Shown: in pieces, positions 50,510-58,461 of the stretch
Numbering within the stretch: position 1 is the stretch's first letter
Layout of the letters: the number at the start of each line of letters is the position of its first letter
NCBI RefSeq assembly: GCF_018408575.1
Contig: NZ_AP023418.1
Location: 744,001-808,000 of the forward strand
DNA: 64,000 nt
From: Vescimonas coprocola
GTDB lineage: Bacteria > Bacillota > Clostridia > Oscillospirales > Oscillospiraceae
Direction of reading: 5' to 3'
Notes under the pieces: generated by a model
Databases searched by the model: none
Seen by the model: the letters and a program-made list of their open reading frames with translations, nothing else
What the model was told of the DNA's origin: nothing
Position numbers and translations under genes: made by a program

Positions 50510-51748
50510 TTATTTTGCCAGAATTTTCTTCAGCTTGGCGAAGCGGGGGAGAGAGTCCACCTTGGGCAGATCCGGCTCACCCTGAATCAGAGGCAGGGCG
50601 TACTCGATGAACTGGTGGTTTACGCCGTTGCCCTCGGCATTGATCCACTCACGGGGGATTTTCTTCTCCACATTGGCCACCTCCATCAGAGGGATCAGCT
50701 TGGTTTTGCAGGCATAGCGGCCGTCCCGGACGCCGCGCTCAAAACCGATCATGCGGCCGTTGATGCCGTTGACGGCGTTTTCCACGGCGGCCTTGCCCGC
50801 CATAAAGGACTCCTCGATATCCGTCTCGGAGGCCAGATGTGCGCCGCAGCGCTGCAGCAGATTCAGCTCGATGCCACGGACCTTGGCGCCGGTCTCCTCC
50901 TTCAGCACCTGCGCCAGAATGGCGGCCAGACCGCCCAGCTGAGCATGGCCGAAGCCGTCATTGGCGGCTACCTTGGCCTCGGAGACGAAGCCGCCGTCCT
51001 CATAGTGGATGCCCTCGGAGACGGCGATGATGCAGCTGCCCTTTTCAGCATAGACCCGCTTCACGTCCTCGATGAACTTGGGCATACTGAAATCCGTTTC
51101 CGGCAGATAAATGAGGTCGGGACCTGCGCCGTACTCCGACGCCAGCGCCGCAGAGGCGGCCAGCCAGCCGGCGTGGCGGCCCATGATCTCCATGACCACG
51201 ATCATGCCGGTGTCATAGACATGGGCGTCGTGATAGACCTCCATCATGGACGTGGCGATGTACTTGGCCGCCGAGGCGTAGCCGGGGCAGTGGTCGGTAC
51301 CGAAGAGGTCGTTATCGATGGTCTTGGGTACGCCCATGACCCGGCACTCGTAGCCCACGGATTGCATATAGGTGTTGATTTTGTTGCAGGTATCCATGGA
51401 GTCGTTGCCGCCGTTATAGAAGAAGTAGCGGACGTTATGCTTCTTGAACACCTCCAGGATCCGGCGATAGTCGGTATCGTCCTTTTCCGGGTCTGCGATC
51501 TTATAGCGGCAAGAGCCCAGAGCAGAGGAGGGAGTGTATTTCAGCAGCCGCAGCTCCTCCGGGTCCTCCAGCCCCATGTCGAACAGACGGTCATTCAGCA
51601 CGCCCTTGATGCCGTGCTCGGCGCCCAGCACCTGCGTGATGCAGGGGGACTTCAGCGCCGTGTCGATGACACCGTAGGCACTGGCGTTGATGACCGATGT
51701 AGGCCCGCCGGACTGTCCGATGATGCAGGCACCCTTTAATTCTTTCAT
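50510..51748 (-). CDS. pfp: diphosphate-dependent phosphofructokinase
   Basis: A 412-residue phosphofructokinase that reversibly interconverts fructose 6-phosphate and fructose 1,6-bisphosphate with PPi. The donor site reads NGGNDSMD (113-117 GGNDS) with Asp at the position that blocks ATP. PKTIDND at 141-147 has the Lys that marks PPi enzymes. MGRHAGWLAA and RGIELNLLQRC follow. Contrast pfkA at 55181, which has GGDGT and PGTIDND. It lies divergent from fba, with a shared 177-base promoter region. Confidence 0.93.
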   Translation of the reverse strand: MKELKGACIIGQSGGPTSVINASAYGVIDTALKSPCITQVLGAEHGIKGVLNDRLFDMGLEDPEELRLLKYTPSSALGSCRYKIADPEKDDTDYRRILEVFKKHNVRYFFYNGGNDSMDTCNKINTYMQSVGYECRVMGVPKTIDNDLFGTDHCPGYASAAKYIATSMMEVYHDAHVYDTGMIVVMEIMGRHAGWLAASAALASEYGAGPDLIYLPETDFSMPKFIEDVKRVYAEKGSCIIAVSEGIHYEDGGFVSEAKVAANDGFGHAQLGGLAAILAQVLKEETGAKVRGIELNLLQRCGAHLASETDIEESFMAGKAAVENAVNGINGRMIGFERGVRDGRYACKTKLIPLMEVANVEKKIPREWINAEGNGVNHQFIEYALPLIQGEPDLPKVDSLPRFAKLKKILAK

Positions 51749-51790
51749 GATCTATACCTCCACAGAAGAATTTTTAATCAAGCTCTATCA

Positions 51791-51819
51791 GTTTAGCACG
51801 GAAATGCCATAAAGTAAAT
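51791..51819 (-). promoter_or_regulatory. promoter of pfp
   Basis: On the minus strand, TTTACT and TAAACT with a 17-base spacer and TG one base before the -10, about 43 bases upstream of pfp. Confidence 0.6.
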
Positions 51820-51829
51820 GACTGGGGGT

Positions 51830-51857
51830 TGCAAAAAAGAAAAAGTGTGATACAATA
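51830..51857 (+). promoter_or_regulatory. promoter of fba
   Basis: TTGCAA at 51830-51835 and TACAAT at 51852-51857 with 16 bases between and TG one base before the -10. It lies back to back with the pfp promoter; the two -35 regions are about 11 bases apart. Confidence 0.75.
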
Positions 51858-51925
51858 AGCCATGGATATATTATTCCAATCATTCCGTACAAGTCAAGAA
51901 CTATTTTGCTAAAGGAGCGATTTTT

Positions 51926-52894
51926 ATGCCACTGGTCACTTCCAAGGAAATGTTTGAAAAGGCCTATAACGGCGGCTACGCCATCGGCGCTTTCAACGTC
52001 AACAACATGGAGATCGTACAGGGCATCACCGAGGCCTGCCAGGAGGAGCACGCCCCCGTGATCCTTCAGGTCAGCAAGGGCGCCCGTGCCTATGCCAACC
52101 ACACTTATCTGGTGAAGCTGGTGGAGGCCGCTGTGGAGTGCTGCCCCGATATCCCCATCGTGCTGCATCTGGACCACGGTCCCGACTTCGAGACCTGCAA
52201 GAGCTGCATCGACGGCGGCTTTACCTCTGTGATGATCGACGCATCCTCCAAGCCCTTTGCCGAGAACATCGAGATCACCAAGCGTGTGGTGGAGTATGCC
52301 CACGACCACGGCGTGGTGGTGGAGGCCGAGCTTGGTACGCTGGCCGGCATTGAGGATGAGGTGAAGGTGGCCGCTCATGAGGCATCCTATACCCGTCCGG
52401 AGGAGGTGGAGGAGTTCGTGTCCAAGACCGGCTGCGACTCTCTGGCCATCGCCATCGGTACCAGCCACGGCGCCTATAAGTTCAAGCCTGAGCAGTGTAC
52501 CCGCAACGAGCAGGGCATTCTGGTGCCGCCTCCCCTGCGGTTCGACGTGCTGAAGGAGGTCTCCCGCCGTCTGCCCGGCTTCCCCATCGTGCTGCACGGC
52601 TCTTCCTCCGTGCCGCAGGAGTACGTGAAGATGATCAACGACCACGGCGGCCGGATGCCCAATGCCATCGGTGTGCCGGAGGAGCAGCTGCGTGAGGCGG
52701 CCAAGCTGTCCGTGTGCAAGATCAATATCGACTCTGATCTGCGGCTGGCTATGACCGGCACCATCCGTCAGTTCATGGAGGAGCATCCCGACAAGTTCGA
52801 CCCCCGTGAGTATCTGAAGCCCGCCCGTGCCAACATCAAGGAGCTGGTGCGCCACAAGCTGGTGGACGTGCTGGGCTGCGCCGGCAAGGCTTGA
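51926..52894 (+). CDS. fba: class II fructose-1,6-bisphosphate aldolase
   Basis: A 322-residue zinc-dependent aldolase that splits fructose 1,6-bisphosphate. It has VLHLDHGPDFETCKSCIDGG (His ligand, LDHG), VEAELGTLAGIEDE (Glu and the cation loop), IAIGTSHGAYK and IVLHGSSSVPQEYVK. Fba-type (class IIA/IIB) sequence order and length match. AAAGGAG lies nine bases before the ATG. It lies divergent from the PPi-phosphofructokinase, which makes or uses its substrate, so the pair form a glycolysis/gluconeogenesis module. Confidence 0.96.
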   Translation: MPLVTSKEMFEKAYNGGYAIGAFNVNNMEIVQGITEACQEEHAPVILQVSKGARAYANHTYLVKLVEAAVECCPDIPIVLHLDHGPDFETCKSCIDGGFTSVMIDASSKPFAENIEITKRVVEYAHDHGVVVEAELGTLAGIEDEVKVAAHEASYTRPEEVEEFVSKTGCDSLAIAIGTSHGAYKFKPEQCTRNEQGILVPPPLRFDVLKEVSRRLPGFPIVLHGSSSVPQEYVKMINDHGGRMPNAIGVPEEQLREAAKLSVCKINIDSDLRLAMTGTIRQFMEEHPDKFDPREYLKPARANIKELVRHKLVDVLGCAGKA

Positions 52895-52913
52895 TAGCGT
52901 CTATTGACTCATA

Positions 52914-52952
52914 AAAAATTCCCGGAGAACGAAGGCTCTCCGGGAATTTTTT
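52914..52952 (+). terminator. terminator of fba
   Basis: AAAAATTCCCGGAGA pairs with TCTCCGGGAATTTTT around a short loop, with a T6 run. It is also the left edge of the mobile-element remnant. Confidence 0.92.
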
Positions 52953-54380
52953 GTGTCTCGCTGCCGACGGGGAGTGTGGGGGACGGAAAAGCTCATCGGC
53001 AAACTGAAGGACTTCATCGCCAAGGTGAAGGCGTACTTCGATGGGCTGACCACCAACACCAAGGCGGAGGCGGCGCTCTTGAAGGAGATGCGGGACGGCG
53101 GACTGCACTATCTGGAGCGCATTGTGGAAGCCTATGACAAGGCGGCCACGGCAGCGGTGGAGAGCTATCAGGGAGCGGAGACCCGGAGCGAGGGCGGCGA
53201 AACCCAGTACATGGCAAGGGGCAAGTATTGGCGGCCGCAGCTGAAACGAGCGGAGTGGGAGCTGCTGGAACGGCGGATGAACGACGAGATCAAAAGCGGG
53301 GAAAACTTTCTTGACGAGGCAACCAAGTGGGTGTATGCTGATGAAAAAGGCGTACAGGTGTTCGCCTTGTACGGCATTGGCGATGGCACCGAAGCCACTC
53401 CGCTGTATGCAGTGGGCGGCAAACAAGCTGTTAAAGAAGCTAAGAATATTAATGTTTATATGGAGGGCTCGAACAATGACGGAAGCACAGTCGATTTTAA
53501 AAGGTGGCTTGAAGTACATCAGCATTCCCGAATGGGTCAGGGCGGCAGTGTTCTGCAAAGTGGCCGGGGAGGACGAAACGGCGATGAAAATGGCAGAATT
53601 CATAGCGGACAACATGAACGCAACGCCGGAAGAGCTTCTGGACGAAGCTCGGAGAATCAGCGGGGAGTAAAGGATCAGTTCTCTATCCGGGAGATCAAGG
53701 GCGAGGACGGGAGGAATTACGGCAAGGGTGTCTATCTGGATTCCACGCTGCTGGAGGGGCTGACGGACGCAGAGCGCAAGGAGATGATGCGTGAGCGGGT
53801 GAAGGAGTTGGGGGGCCAGACCATCACGGCCTATGACCCCAACGGGGAAGCGGTGGATATCCGCATCGCAGCTCCCAGCGAGAAGTTCCGCAACCGGAAT
53901 GGGCGGAAGGTTGCCGCTACAAAAGATATTGCTGTAAAGGGGAACGCTGTAAAGATTAAGCAGGAAACCGTCGTTTTGGCGGATGAGGTGATCCGAACTT
54001 CCCAGTATAAGGAAAGTAAACCTGCTTCTTACCCCCATGGGTGGTTGGACAACAACGGGAAGAACGCATGGGACAAGCGAATTACATATTTACAGGATAA
54101 AAATAACACCGTATGGGAGGCGACGCTTCACATCGCAACATCCACAAACGGTGTAAAATACCTGTATGATATCAGCCCAATAAAAAAAGTGGGGCGGGCC
54201 AGAGAATTGGCCACATCCACCACTGGAGATATTGTAGCACAGGGCCAGACGGAAAGTCAAGCACAAATTCGCAGCTCGCCGCTTTCCGACCGGGACGTGC
54301 TGCGGATCGCCGCCCAAATGGCGAAAAACTCCGAGTCCATGCTGGACATAAAAAAGAACCATCCCGCTTCTTCGCTCTTC
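52953..54380 (+). pseudogene. C-terminal remnant of a large polyvalent mobile-element protein
   Basis: The open frame has no ribosome site and begins at the fba terminator, so the N-terminus is missing. Residues near 12-90 (KLIGKLKDFIAKVKAYFDGL) are helical. From about nucleotide 53680 the frame reads a domain recognised from large polyvalent proteins of phages and conjugative elements: YGKGVYLDSTLLEGLTDAER, KELGGQTITAYDPNGEAV, KFRNRNGRKVAAT and PHGWLDNNGKNAWDKRITYL with WEATLHIATSTNGVKYLYDI. SPLSDRDVLRIAAQMAKN ends the recognisable part, and the frame then reads meaningless sequence to 54878. AT content is higher than in the neighbours. It is a decayed fragment of an integrated element. Confidence 0.75.
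53476..53670 (+). CDS. small ORF overlapping the mobile-element remnant
   Basis: A 64-residue frame (MTEAQSILKGGLKYISIPEW then VRAAVFCKVAGEDETAMKMA) lies in a different frame inside the larger remnant. GGAGG is about ten bases upstream of its ATG. The amino-acid sequence looks like a real small helical protein, while the larger frame over the same bases is a low-complexity Gly/Arg/Gln linker. It may be a genuine small gene of the mobile element or an overlapping pair. The function is unknown. Confidence 0.5.
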   Translation: MTEAQSILKGGLKYISIPEWVRAAVFCKVAGEDETAMKMAEFIADNMNATPEELLDEARRISGE

Positions 54381-54503
54381 CGGGCTTACAATAGCGTCCC
54401 GGCAGCTTCTGCGGAATGGTTATATTGGCAGTATAACCTATGCTGGGCAGAATGTCAACATCAAGGGCTTGCCTTTTTCCTCCGTGGTTCGGTTAATCGG
54501 TTT

Positions 54504-54767
54504 TCAGTCAATTTCTTTTCCATCGAGGTCATAACAGCAAGTCTCTCCTTTTTTCGTACTATTCAGGTATGCTGCGTCGATATCGAAATCAAGACCGATT
54601 TCACGGCGCATATCTGGCGAACACGCATCCTGAAGTACACTAAGAGCCTCAGTATAGCCGATCAATTCCCCGGATTCAACATCATTTCTGTGCTCTTTTT
54701 GACTGAGTTCCTGTGCATATTCTTTGATAAGTGCAACAGCATCTTTGATGATATCAGCAGGATTCAT
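54504..54767 (-). CDS. hypothetical protein next to the CRISPR remnant
   Basis: An 87-residue soluble, acidic protein that I do not recognise: MNPADIIKDAVALIKEYAQE, then GYTEALSVLQDACS and a C-terminus ending LDGKEID. It is mostly helical in appearance. The ATG at 54767 has AAAGGAG about 11 bases upstream; the longer open frame reads back into CRISPR repeats and is not real. It faces the mobile-element remnant and has AT-richer codon use than the core genes, so it was probably acquired with it. Confidence 0.65.
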   Translation of the reverse strand: MNPADIIKDAVALIKEYAQELSQKEHRNDVESGELIGYTEALSVLQDACSPDMRREIGLDFDIDAAYLNSTKKGETCCYDLDGKEID

Positions 54768-54855
54768 TCGGACAGCACTCCTTTGGAACATTTTTTCTCT
54801 ATGCCGTGTAGGGAGGCGGCGACTCTGCCTGACTGTACCTGCGTCAGAACAATGA

Positions 54856-54959
54856 ATTTCAATCCATGCGCCCCGTGAGGGGGTGCGGCTAAGTATACCA
54901 TGTATATCTTGAATTATCAACTATGATTTCAATCCATGCACCCCGTGAGGGGGCGCGGC
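54856..54959. CRISPR. two-repeat type I-C-like CRISPR remnant
   Basis: Two 34-base repeats at 54856-54889 and 54926-54959 share ATTTCAATCCATGC, an inner CCCCGTGAGGGG stem and a GCGGC end, with only two differences. They flank one 36-base spacer. The repeat matches the type I-C pattern (ATTTCAATCCACGC...GTGCGAC reversed), and read on the minus strand it encodes the well-known pseudo-peptide SRGAWIEI. No cas gene is in the window. A very degenerate third copy may lie at 54790-54823. Confidence 0.8.
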
Positions 54960-55119
54960 GGCAAAAATGCACAATAACAGATGAACATTTTTGACAAAAC
55001 AGGCAGGTTCGGCGCAGAACACAACAAACAGCGCTCCGTGACGCAGAGGGAGCATAAGAAAAGTTTCCTATTACGAACCATAAGATTCGATGTCCGTCAA
55101 CGCTTTTTGCACAAAAAGA

Positions 55120-55152
55120 CCATGGAGAAGAAGCTGTGCTTCTCCTCCATGG
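55120..55152 (-). terminator. terminator of pfkA
   Basis: On the minus strand CCATGGAGGAGAAGC pairs with GCTTCTTCTCCATGG (one mismatch) and is followed by TCTTTTTG. It lies about 30 bases after the pfkA stop. Confidence 0.85.
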
Positions 55153-55180
55153 GATACTCTTATTCTATTTCGTATATGGC

Positions 55181-56158
55181 TCACACACCGGTCATAACGG
55201 TCATGACCTCGAATTCCTCGGCGTTGAGGGTCTTTTTCATGGCCAGTCCCTCATCGATATCCACGTTGACGATCTGGTCATCCCGGACGCATATGACCCG
55301 GTTGGTCATGCCCTCGGCCAGCACCCGCACCGCCTCGTAGCCCATGCGGGTGGCCAGCACACGATCCTTGGCGGTGGGACTGCCGCCCCGCTGGATGTGG
55401 CCCAGAATGGTGACACGGGGGTCAAGCCCCAGATGCTCTTTGATCTCCTTGCCCACATCCATGGCGCTGGCGGCACCCTCGGCCACCACGATCATGAAGT
55501 TGGTTTTGCCCCCCAACCGGGCTGCGCGGATCTTCTCGGCCACGTGCTTTTCAAAGTCATACTGATGCTCCGGTACCAGCACAGCGGTGGCCCCCACGGC
55601 TACGCCCACATACAGAGCCAGATACCCGGCGTGACGGCCCATGACCTCCACCACGGAGCAGCGTTCGTGGGACTGCATGGTGTCCCGCAGACGGTCAATG
55701 CACTCCACGGCGGTATTGGCGGCGGTATCGAAGCCGATGGTATAGTCGGTGCAGACGATGTCGTTGTCGATGGTACCCGGCACACCCACCACGGACACGC
55801 CGAATCTGGACAGATCCTGCGCCCCCCGGAAGGTGCCGTCGCCGCCGATGGCCACGATGCCGTCCAGCCCCAGCAGCTTGCAGGTGTTGGCGGCCTTCTT
55901 CTGTCCCTCTGGCGTGCGGAACTCGTCGCTGCGGGCGGTGTAGAGAATGGTGCCGCCCCGGTTGATGATGCGGCTGACGCTGCCGGAATTCATGGGACAG
56001 ATATCCCCGGCGATAAGGCCCGCCCAGCCCCGGCGGATGCCCACGCACTCGATGCTGTTCTTCATTGCCGTCCGCACCACCGCACGGATGGCGGCGTTCA
56101 TGCCGGGAGCGTCGCCGCCGCTGGTCAGCACGCCGATGCGTTTCACTGCACTTTCCAT
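55181..56158 (-). CDS. pfkA: ATP-dependent 6-phosphofructokinase
   Basis: A 325-residue PfkA. GVLTSGGDAPGMNAAIRAVV opens the nucleotide site. GIVAIGGDGTFRGA has the Gly that allows ATP. VPGTIDNDIVCTDYTIGFDT is the fructose 6-phosphate site. EVMGRHAGYLAL and LGHIQRGGSPTAKDRVLA complete the active and effector sites. It commits sugar to glycolysis. It coexists with the PPi-type enzyme at 50510, so the cell can use either phosphate donor. It has its own promoter and terminator and no operon partner. Confidence 0.96.
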   Translation of the reverse strand: MESAVKRIGVLTSGGDAPGMNAAIRAVVRTAMKNSIECVGIRRGWAGLIAGDICPMNSGSVSRIINRGGTILYTARSDEFRTPEGQKKAANTCKLLGLDGIVAIGGDGTFRGAQDLSRFGVSVVGVPGTIDNDIVCTDYTIGFDTAANTAVECIDRLRDTMQSHERCSVVEVMGRHAGYLALYVGVAVGATAVLVPEHQYDFEKHVAEKIRAARLGGKTNFMIVVAEGAASAMDVGKEIKEHLGLDPRVTILGHIQRGGSPTAKDRVLATRMGYEAVRVLAEGMTNRVICVRDDQIVNVDIDEGLAMKKTLNAEEFEVMTVMTGV

Positions 56159-56211
56159 ATTCGGATACCCCTTTTCTCAGCCGAAGCTTAAATGTTCCAA
56201 ACGTTACATAC

Positions 56212-56240
56212 ATGATACCACGGTCGGAGGAGATTTTCAA
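56212..56240 (-). promoter_or_regulatory. promoter of pfkA
   Basis: On the minus strand, TTGAAA and TATCAT are 17 bases apart, with TG one base before the -10, 53 bases upstream of pfkA. Confidence 0.75.
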
Positions 56241-56301
56241 GCGCTTTTTCCTGATTTTGCCGCCGGGTGTCTATTTTTGACTGTCCTTTTTCGGCAGGCT
56301 G

Positions 56302-56310
56302 TGGTATACT
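56302..56310 (+). promoter_or_regulatory. extended -10 promoter of the 89-residue gene
   Basis: TGGTATACT (TATACT at 56305-56310) lies 28 bases before the gene at 56339. The upstream TTGACT is 22 bases away, too far for a normal -35. Confidence 0.55.
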
Positions 56311-56338
56311 GATAAAAAACAAAAGGGGAGGGGACAGG

Positions 56339-56608
56339 ATGCATCCACAATTTGCAGAGCTGACGCCCCGTTGGTTCAAGCGGGCCTTTGTCTATACCGG
56401 CAGCATCGGAGACTTCCGCTACCGCTTTGACATGGGGAAGGAAAAGGGCATACTGCACACGGCGGTTTATTCCGTGTACTGCTACGAGGTGGCGCAGGAC
56501 AGGCAGGAGAGAGATTTCCCATGGGACGAGGCCGGTGTGGAGGAGCTGAAGCAGTGGCTTCAGGCGAAATACGATCAGTTTTCCGCCGGGAAAGGTCTGG
56601 CGGACTGA
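56339..56608 (+). CDS. hypothetical small protein
   Basis: An 89-residue protein of unknown function, starting MHPQFAELTPRWFKRAFVYT. It contains GDFRYRFDM, HTAVYSVYCYEVAQDR and WDEAGVEELKQWLQ, with aromatic and charged residues and no membrane segment. GGGGAGGGG lies six bases before the ATG, and a strong terminator follows, so it is a self-contained gene. I recognise no domain. Confidence 0.75.
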   Translation: MHPQFAELTPRWFKRAFVYTGSIGDFRYRFDMGKEKGILHTAVYSVYCYEVAQDRQERDFPWDEAGVEELKQWLQAKYDQFSAGKGLAD

Positions 56609-56616
56609 GAGAGCAT

Positions 56617-56652
56617 AAAGAGGACAGGGCGCAGCCCTGTCCTCTTTTGTTC
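56617..56652 (+). terminator. terminator after the 89-residue gene
   Basis: AAAGAGGACAGGGC and GCCCTGTCCTCTTT form a 14-bp perfect stem with a GCA loop, then TTTTG. Confidence 0.9.
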
Positions 56653-56697
56653 AGAGGGTGTCCTTGCCGTCCGCAGATGATGCTGAGGGTCACTCGC

Positions 56698-57330
56698 TTA
56701 CAGGTCGACCTTCTCGTATCGGGCGGCGGCACCCCGGAAGATCAGGGGCCAGCTGCCGCACCAGATCACCAGTCCCGCCGCCAGCAGCGGCAGCTGACAG
56801 GCCAGGTCATAGCCGTTGAAGCGGCTCAGTGCCGGGAAGTGGACGGCGGCCTCCATGATGATCGCCGCCACCGCCATGACGATACACGCCTTCACGAAGG
56901 ATACGCCCACCTTGTAGGCCGTCCGGTAGAAGGACAGCAGGAACACGGCGTTGAACACGGCGAACAGCATCAGTCCGCAGGCGAACAGCGTCACATTGGC
57001 ATTGAGGCCCACGGGATTGTCCCCGATACCCAGCTTCGCCCGCAGCAGGGCGAAGGGGACGGCGATGACCAGCGCCAGCAGCTCGATGAGCCCCACGAAC
57101 AGGCAGTTGGCCTTGACGGTGTCCCGCTTTCGGATGGGCAGCAAGGCGGAGTAGTACACGTCCTTCTGCTCCCGCCCGTTGAGGAAGGAGAAGAACAGCC
57201 CCAGCATCACATAGAACCACATGACGGTATAAGGGTAGGCCGGAATCAGCAGCATGGCTCCGAACAGGCAGAATACCAGCGTCATAGGCTGGCACACCAG
57301 CCGCAGCTGCTTATATAATAGCGTTTTCAT
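56698..57330 (-). CDS. ABC transporter permease (ABC-2 type)
   Basis: A 210-residue membrane protein with about six hydrophobic segments: MKTLLYKQLRLVCQPMTLVF, then FYVMLGLFFSFLNGREQKDV, then several more. The motif NGREQKDVYYSALLPIRKRD resembles ABC-2 permeases of multidrug or lantibiotic-type exporters. It starts inside the ABC ATPase gene (overlap 57311-57330) and follows the AbrB-type regulator. Substrate unknown. Confidence 0.85.
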   Translation of the reverse strand: MKTLLYKQLRLVCQPMTLVFCLFGAMLLIPAYPYTVMWFYVMLGLFFSFLNGREQKDVYYSALLPIRKRDTVKANCLFVGLIELLALVIAVPFALLRAKLGIGDNPVGLNANVTLFACGLMLFAVFNAVFLLSFYRTAYKVGVSFVKACIVMAVAAIIMEAAVHFPALSRFNGYDLACQLPLLAAGLVIWCGSWPLIFRGAAARYEKVDL

Positions 57331-58063
57331 CCAAGGGCCTCCTCTCCACGGAAACGATGATGTCCTCCAGCGTCAGCTCCTGTCCCGGCTGGCGGAGGTA
57401 GTCGTAGTGCTGCCGGAAGTCCGCCAGCGTGCCGGTGTGCTGGATGGTGCCGTCCTTGATGAAGGTGATGTGGCTGGCGCATTTCTCCAGATCCGAGGTG
57501 ATGTGGGTGGAGAACAGCACACTGCGCTGCCCGTCGGCGGCAATGCGCCGCAGCAGCTCCGTCAGCTCGTCACGGGATACCGGGTCCAGCCCACTGGTGG
57601 GCTCATCCAGGATCAGCAGCCGGGCATCGTGGCTCAGGGCCAGAGCGATCATGTACTTTACCCTCATGCCGGTAGACAGCTGATCCACCCGCTTCTCCTG
57701 GTCAATGCCGAACAGATTCAGGTAGTGACGGTACTTCTCCTCCTGCCAGTTGCCGTAGAACCGGCGGGTCACGTCGCTGAGGAGCCGTACCTTCTTCTTG
57801 GGATAGAAGTCGATGCCGCCCAGCACCACGCCGATGCGCTCTTTAATAGATTGTTCCTCCTCCCGGAAGGACTTGCCCAGCACCGTTACCTCCCCGGCAT
57901 CCGGGTGTACCAGCCCCAGAAGAGCCTTCAGCGTGGTGGATTTGCCCGCTCCGTTGCGTCCGATGAAGCCCATGACGGCTCCCTCCGGCACGGAAAAGCT
58001 CACGTTCTCCAGCGAAAAGGCCGGATAGCGCTTACACAGCCCCTTGACCGCCAGTGCGTTCAT
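57311..58063 (-). CDS. ABC transporter ATP-binding protein
   Basis: A 250-residue ABC ATPase. Walker A is GRNGAGKSTTLKALLGLVHP, the signature motif VDQLSTGMRVKYMIALALSH is near residue 135, and Walker B is RLLILDEPTSGLDPVSRDEL. It matches the exporter-type family used with ABC-2 permeases. It overlaps the AbrB-type gene by four bases and the permease by 20. The three genes make one operon. Confidence 0.94.
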   Translation of the reverse strand: MNALAVKGLCKRYPAFSLENVSFSVPEGAVMGFIGRNGAGKSTTLKALLGLVHPDAGEVTVLGKSFREEEQSIKERIGVVLGGIDFYPKKKVRLLSDVTRRFYGNWQEEKYRHYLNLFGIDQEKRVDQLSTGMRVKYMIALALSHDARLLILDEPTSGLDPVSRDELTELLRRIAADGQRSVLFSTHITSDLEKCASHITFIKDGTIQHTGTLADFRQHYDYLRQPGQELTLEDIIVSVERRPLDENAII

Positions 58064-58290
58064 TCCTCCGCCTCCTCGTCTCCCGGCAGCTGCTGAAACA
58101 CCCGCCGCAGCAGGGGATTCAGCTTATCCGCCGTCTGTAGGGCGATGCCCTTTTTGGTGTCTGCCAGCAGCACCAGCGTGTCCCCCGGCTCCAGGCCGAA
58201 CATGGCCCGTGCCTCCTTGGGGATGACGATCTGGCCCTTGGGGCCGATTTTTACCGAGGACATATAGTACCGGTCGTCCTTCTTTCCCAC
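58060..58290 (-). CDS. AbrB/MazE/SpoVT-type DNA-binding protein
   Basis: A 76-residue protein with the SpoVT-AbrB fold: VKIGPKGQIVIPKEARAMFG, then LEPGDTLVLLAD. Such proteins bind AT-rich operators as dimers. The start is GTG 58290 with AGGAGG seven bases upstream. It heads the ABC transporter operon, and a palindrome AAAAGTATAACTTTT overlaps its promoter, so it probably controls itself and the transporter. Confidence 0.93.
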   Translation of the reverse strand: MGKKDDRYYMSSVKIGPKGQIVIPKEARAMFGLEPGDTLVLLADTKKGIALQTADKLNPLLRRVFQQLPGDEEAEE

Positions 58291-58312
58291 TGCAATCCCT
58301 CCTAATATGAAA

Positions 58313-58340
58313 AGTATAACTTTTCTTACTTTTACTCCAA
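58313..58340 (-). promoter_or_regulatory. promoter of the AbrB-ABC operon with overlapping palindrome
   Basis: On the minus strand, TTGGAG and TATACT are 16 bases apart. The palindrome AAAAGTATAACTTTT at 58310-58324 covers the -10 region and is a plausible AbrB-type autoregulation site. Confidence 0.65.
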
Positions 58341-58390
58341 TATATCACCGCGGGCATCGCTTGTCAATCCCACGTTCACAAAAACTTCGG

Positions 58391-58419
58391 TTTACACCGG
58401 CAGGAAAACGTGGTACACT
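58391..58419 (+). promoter_or_regulatory. promoter of the FtsW/RodA gene
   Basis: TTTACA at 58391-58396 and TACACT at 58414-58419 with a 17-base spacer, 43 bases upstream. Confidence 0.75.
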
Positions 58420-58461
58420 AAATTGATATAAGCTCTATATAGATCATTCGAGGAAACATCC

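Noticed and set aside
54790-54823. Possible third CRISPR repeat
   Set aside because: It matches the 34-base repeat only with a one-base offset and many differences; I mention it but do not count it as a repeat.
53671-54878. Reading the long frame from 52953 to 54878 as one intact 641-residue protein
   Set aside because: The N-terminus lacks a start and ribosome site, and after about 54380 the sequence is not protein-like and overlaps the real minus-strand gene.
54768-54920. N-terminal extension of the 87-residue gene reading TPSRGAWIEI
   Set aside because: That peptide is the translation of the CRISPR repeat; the true start at 54767 has a ribosome site.
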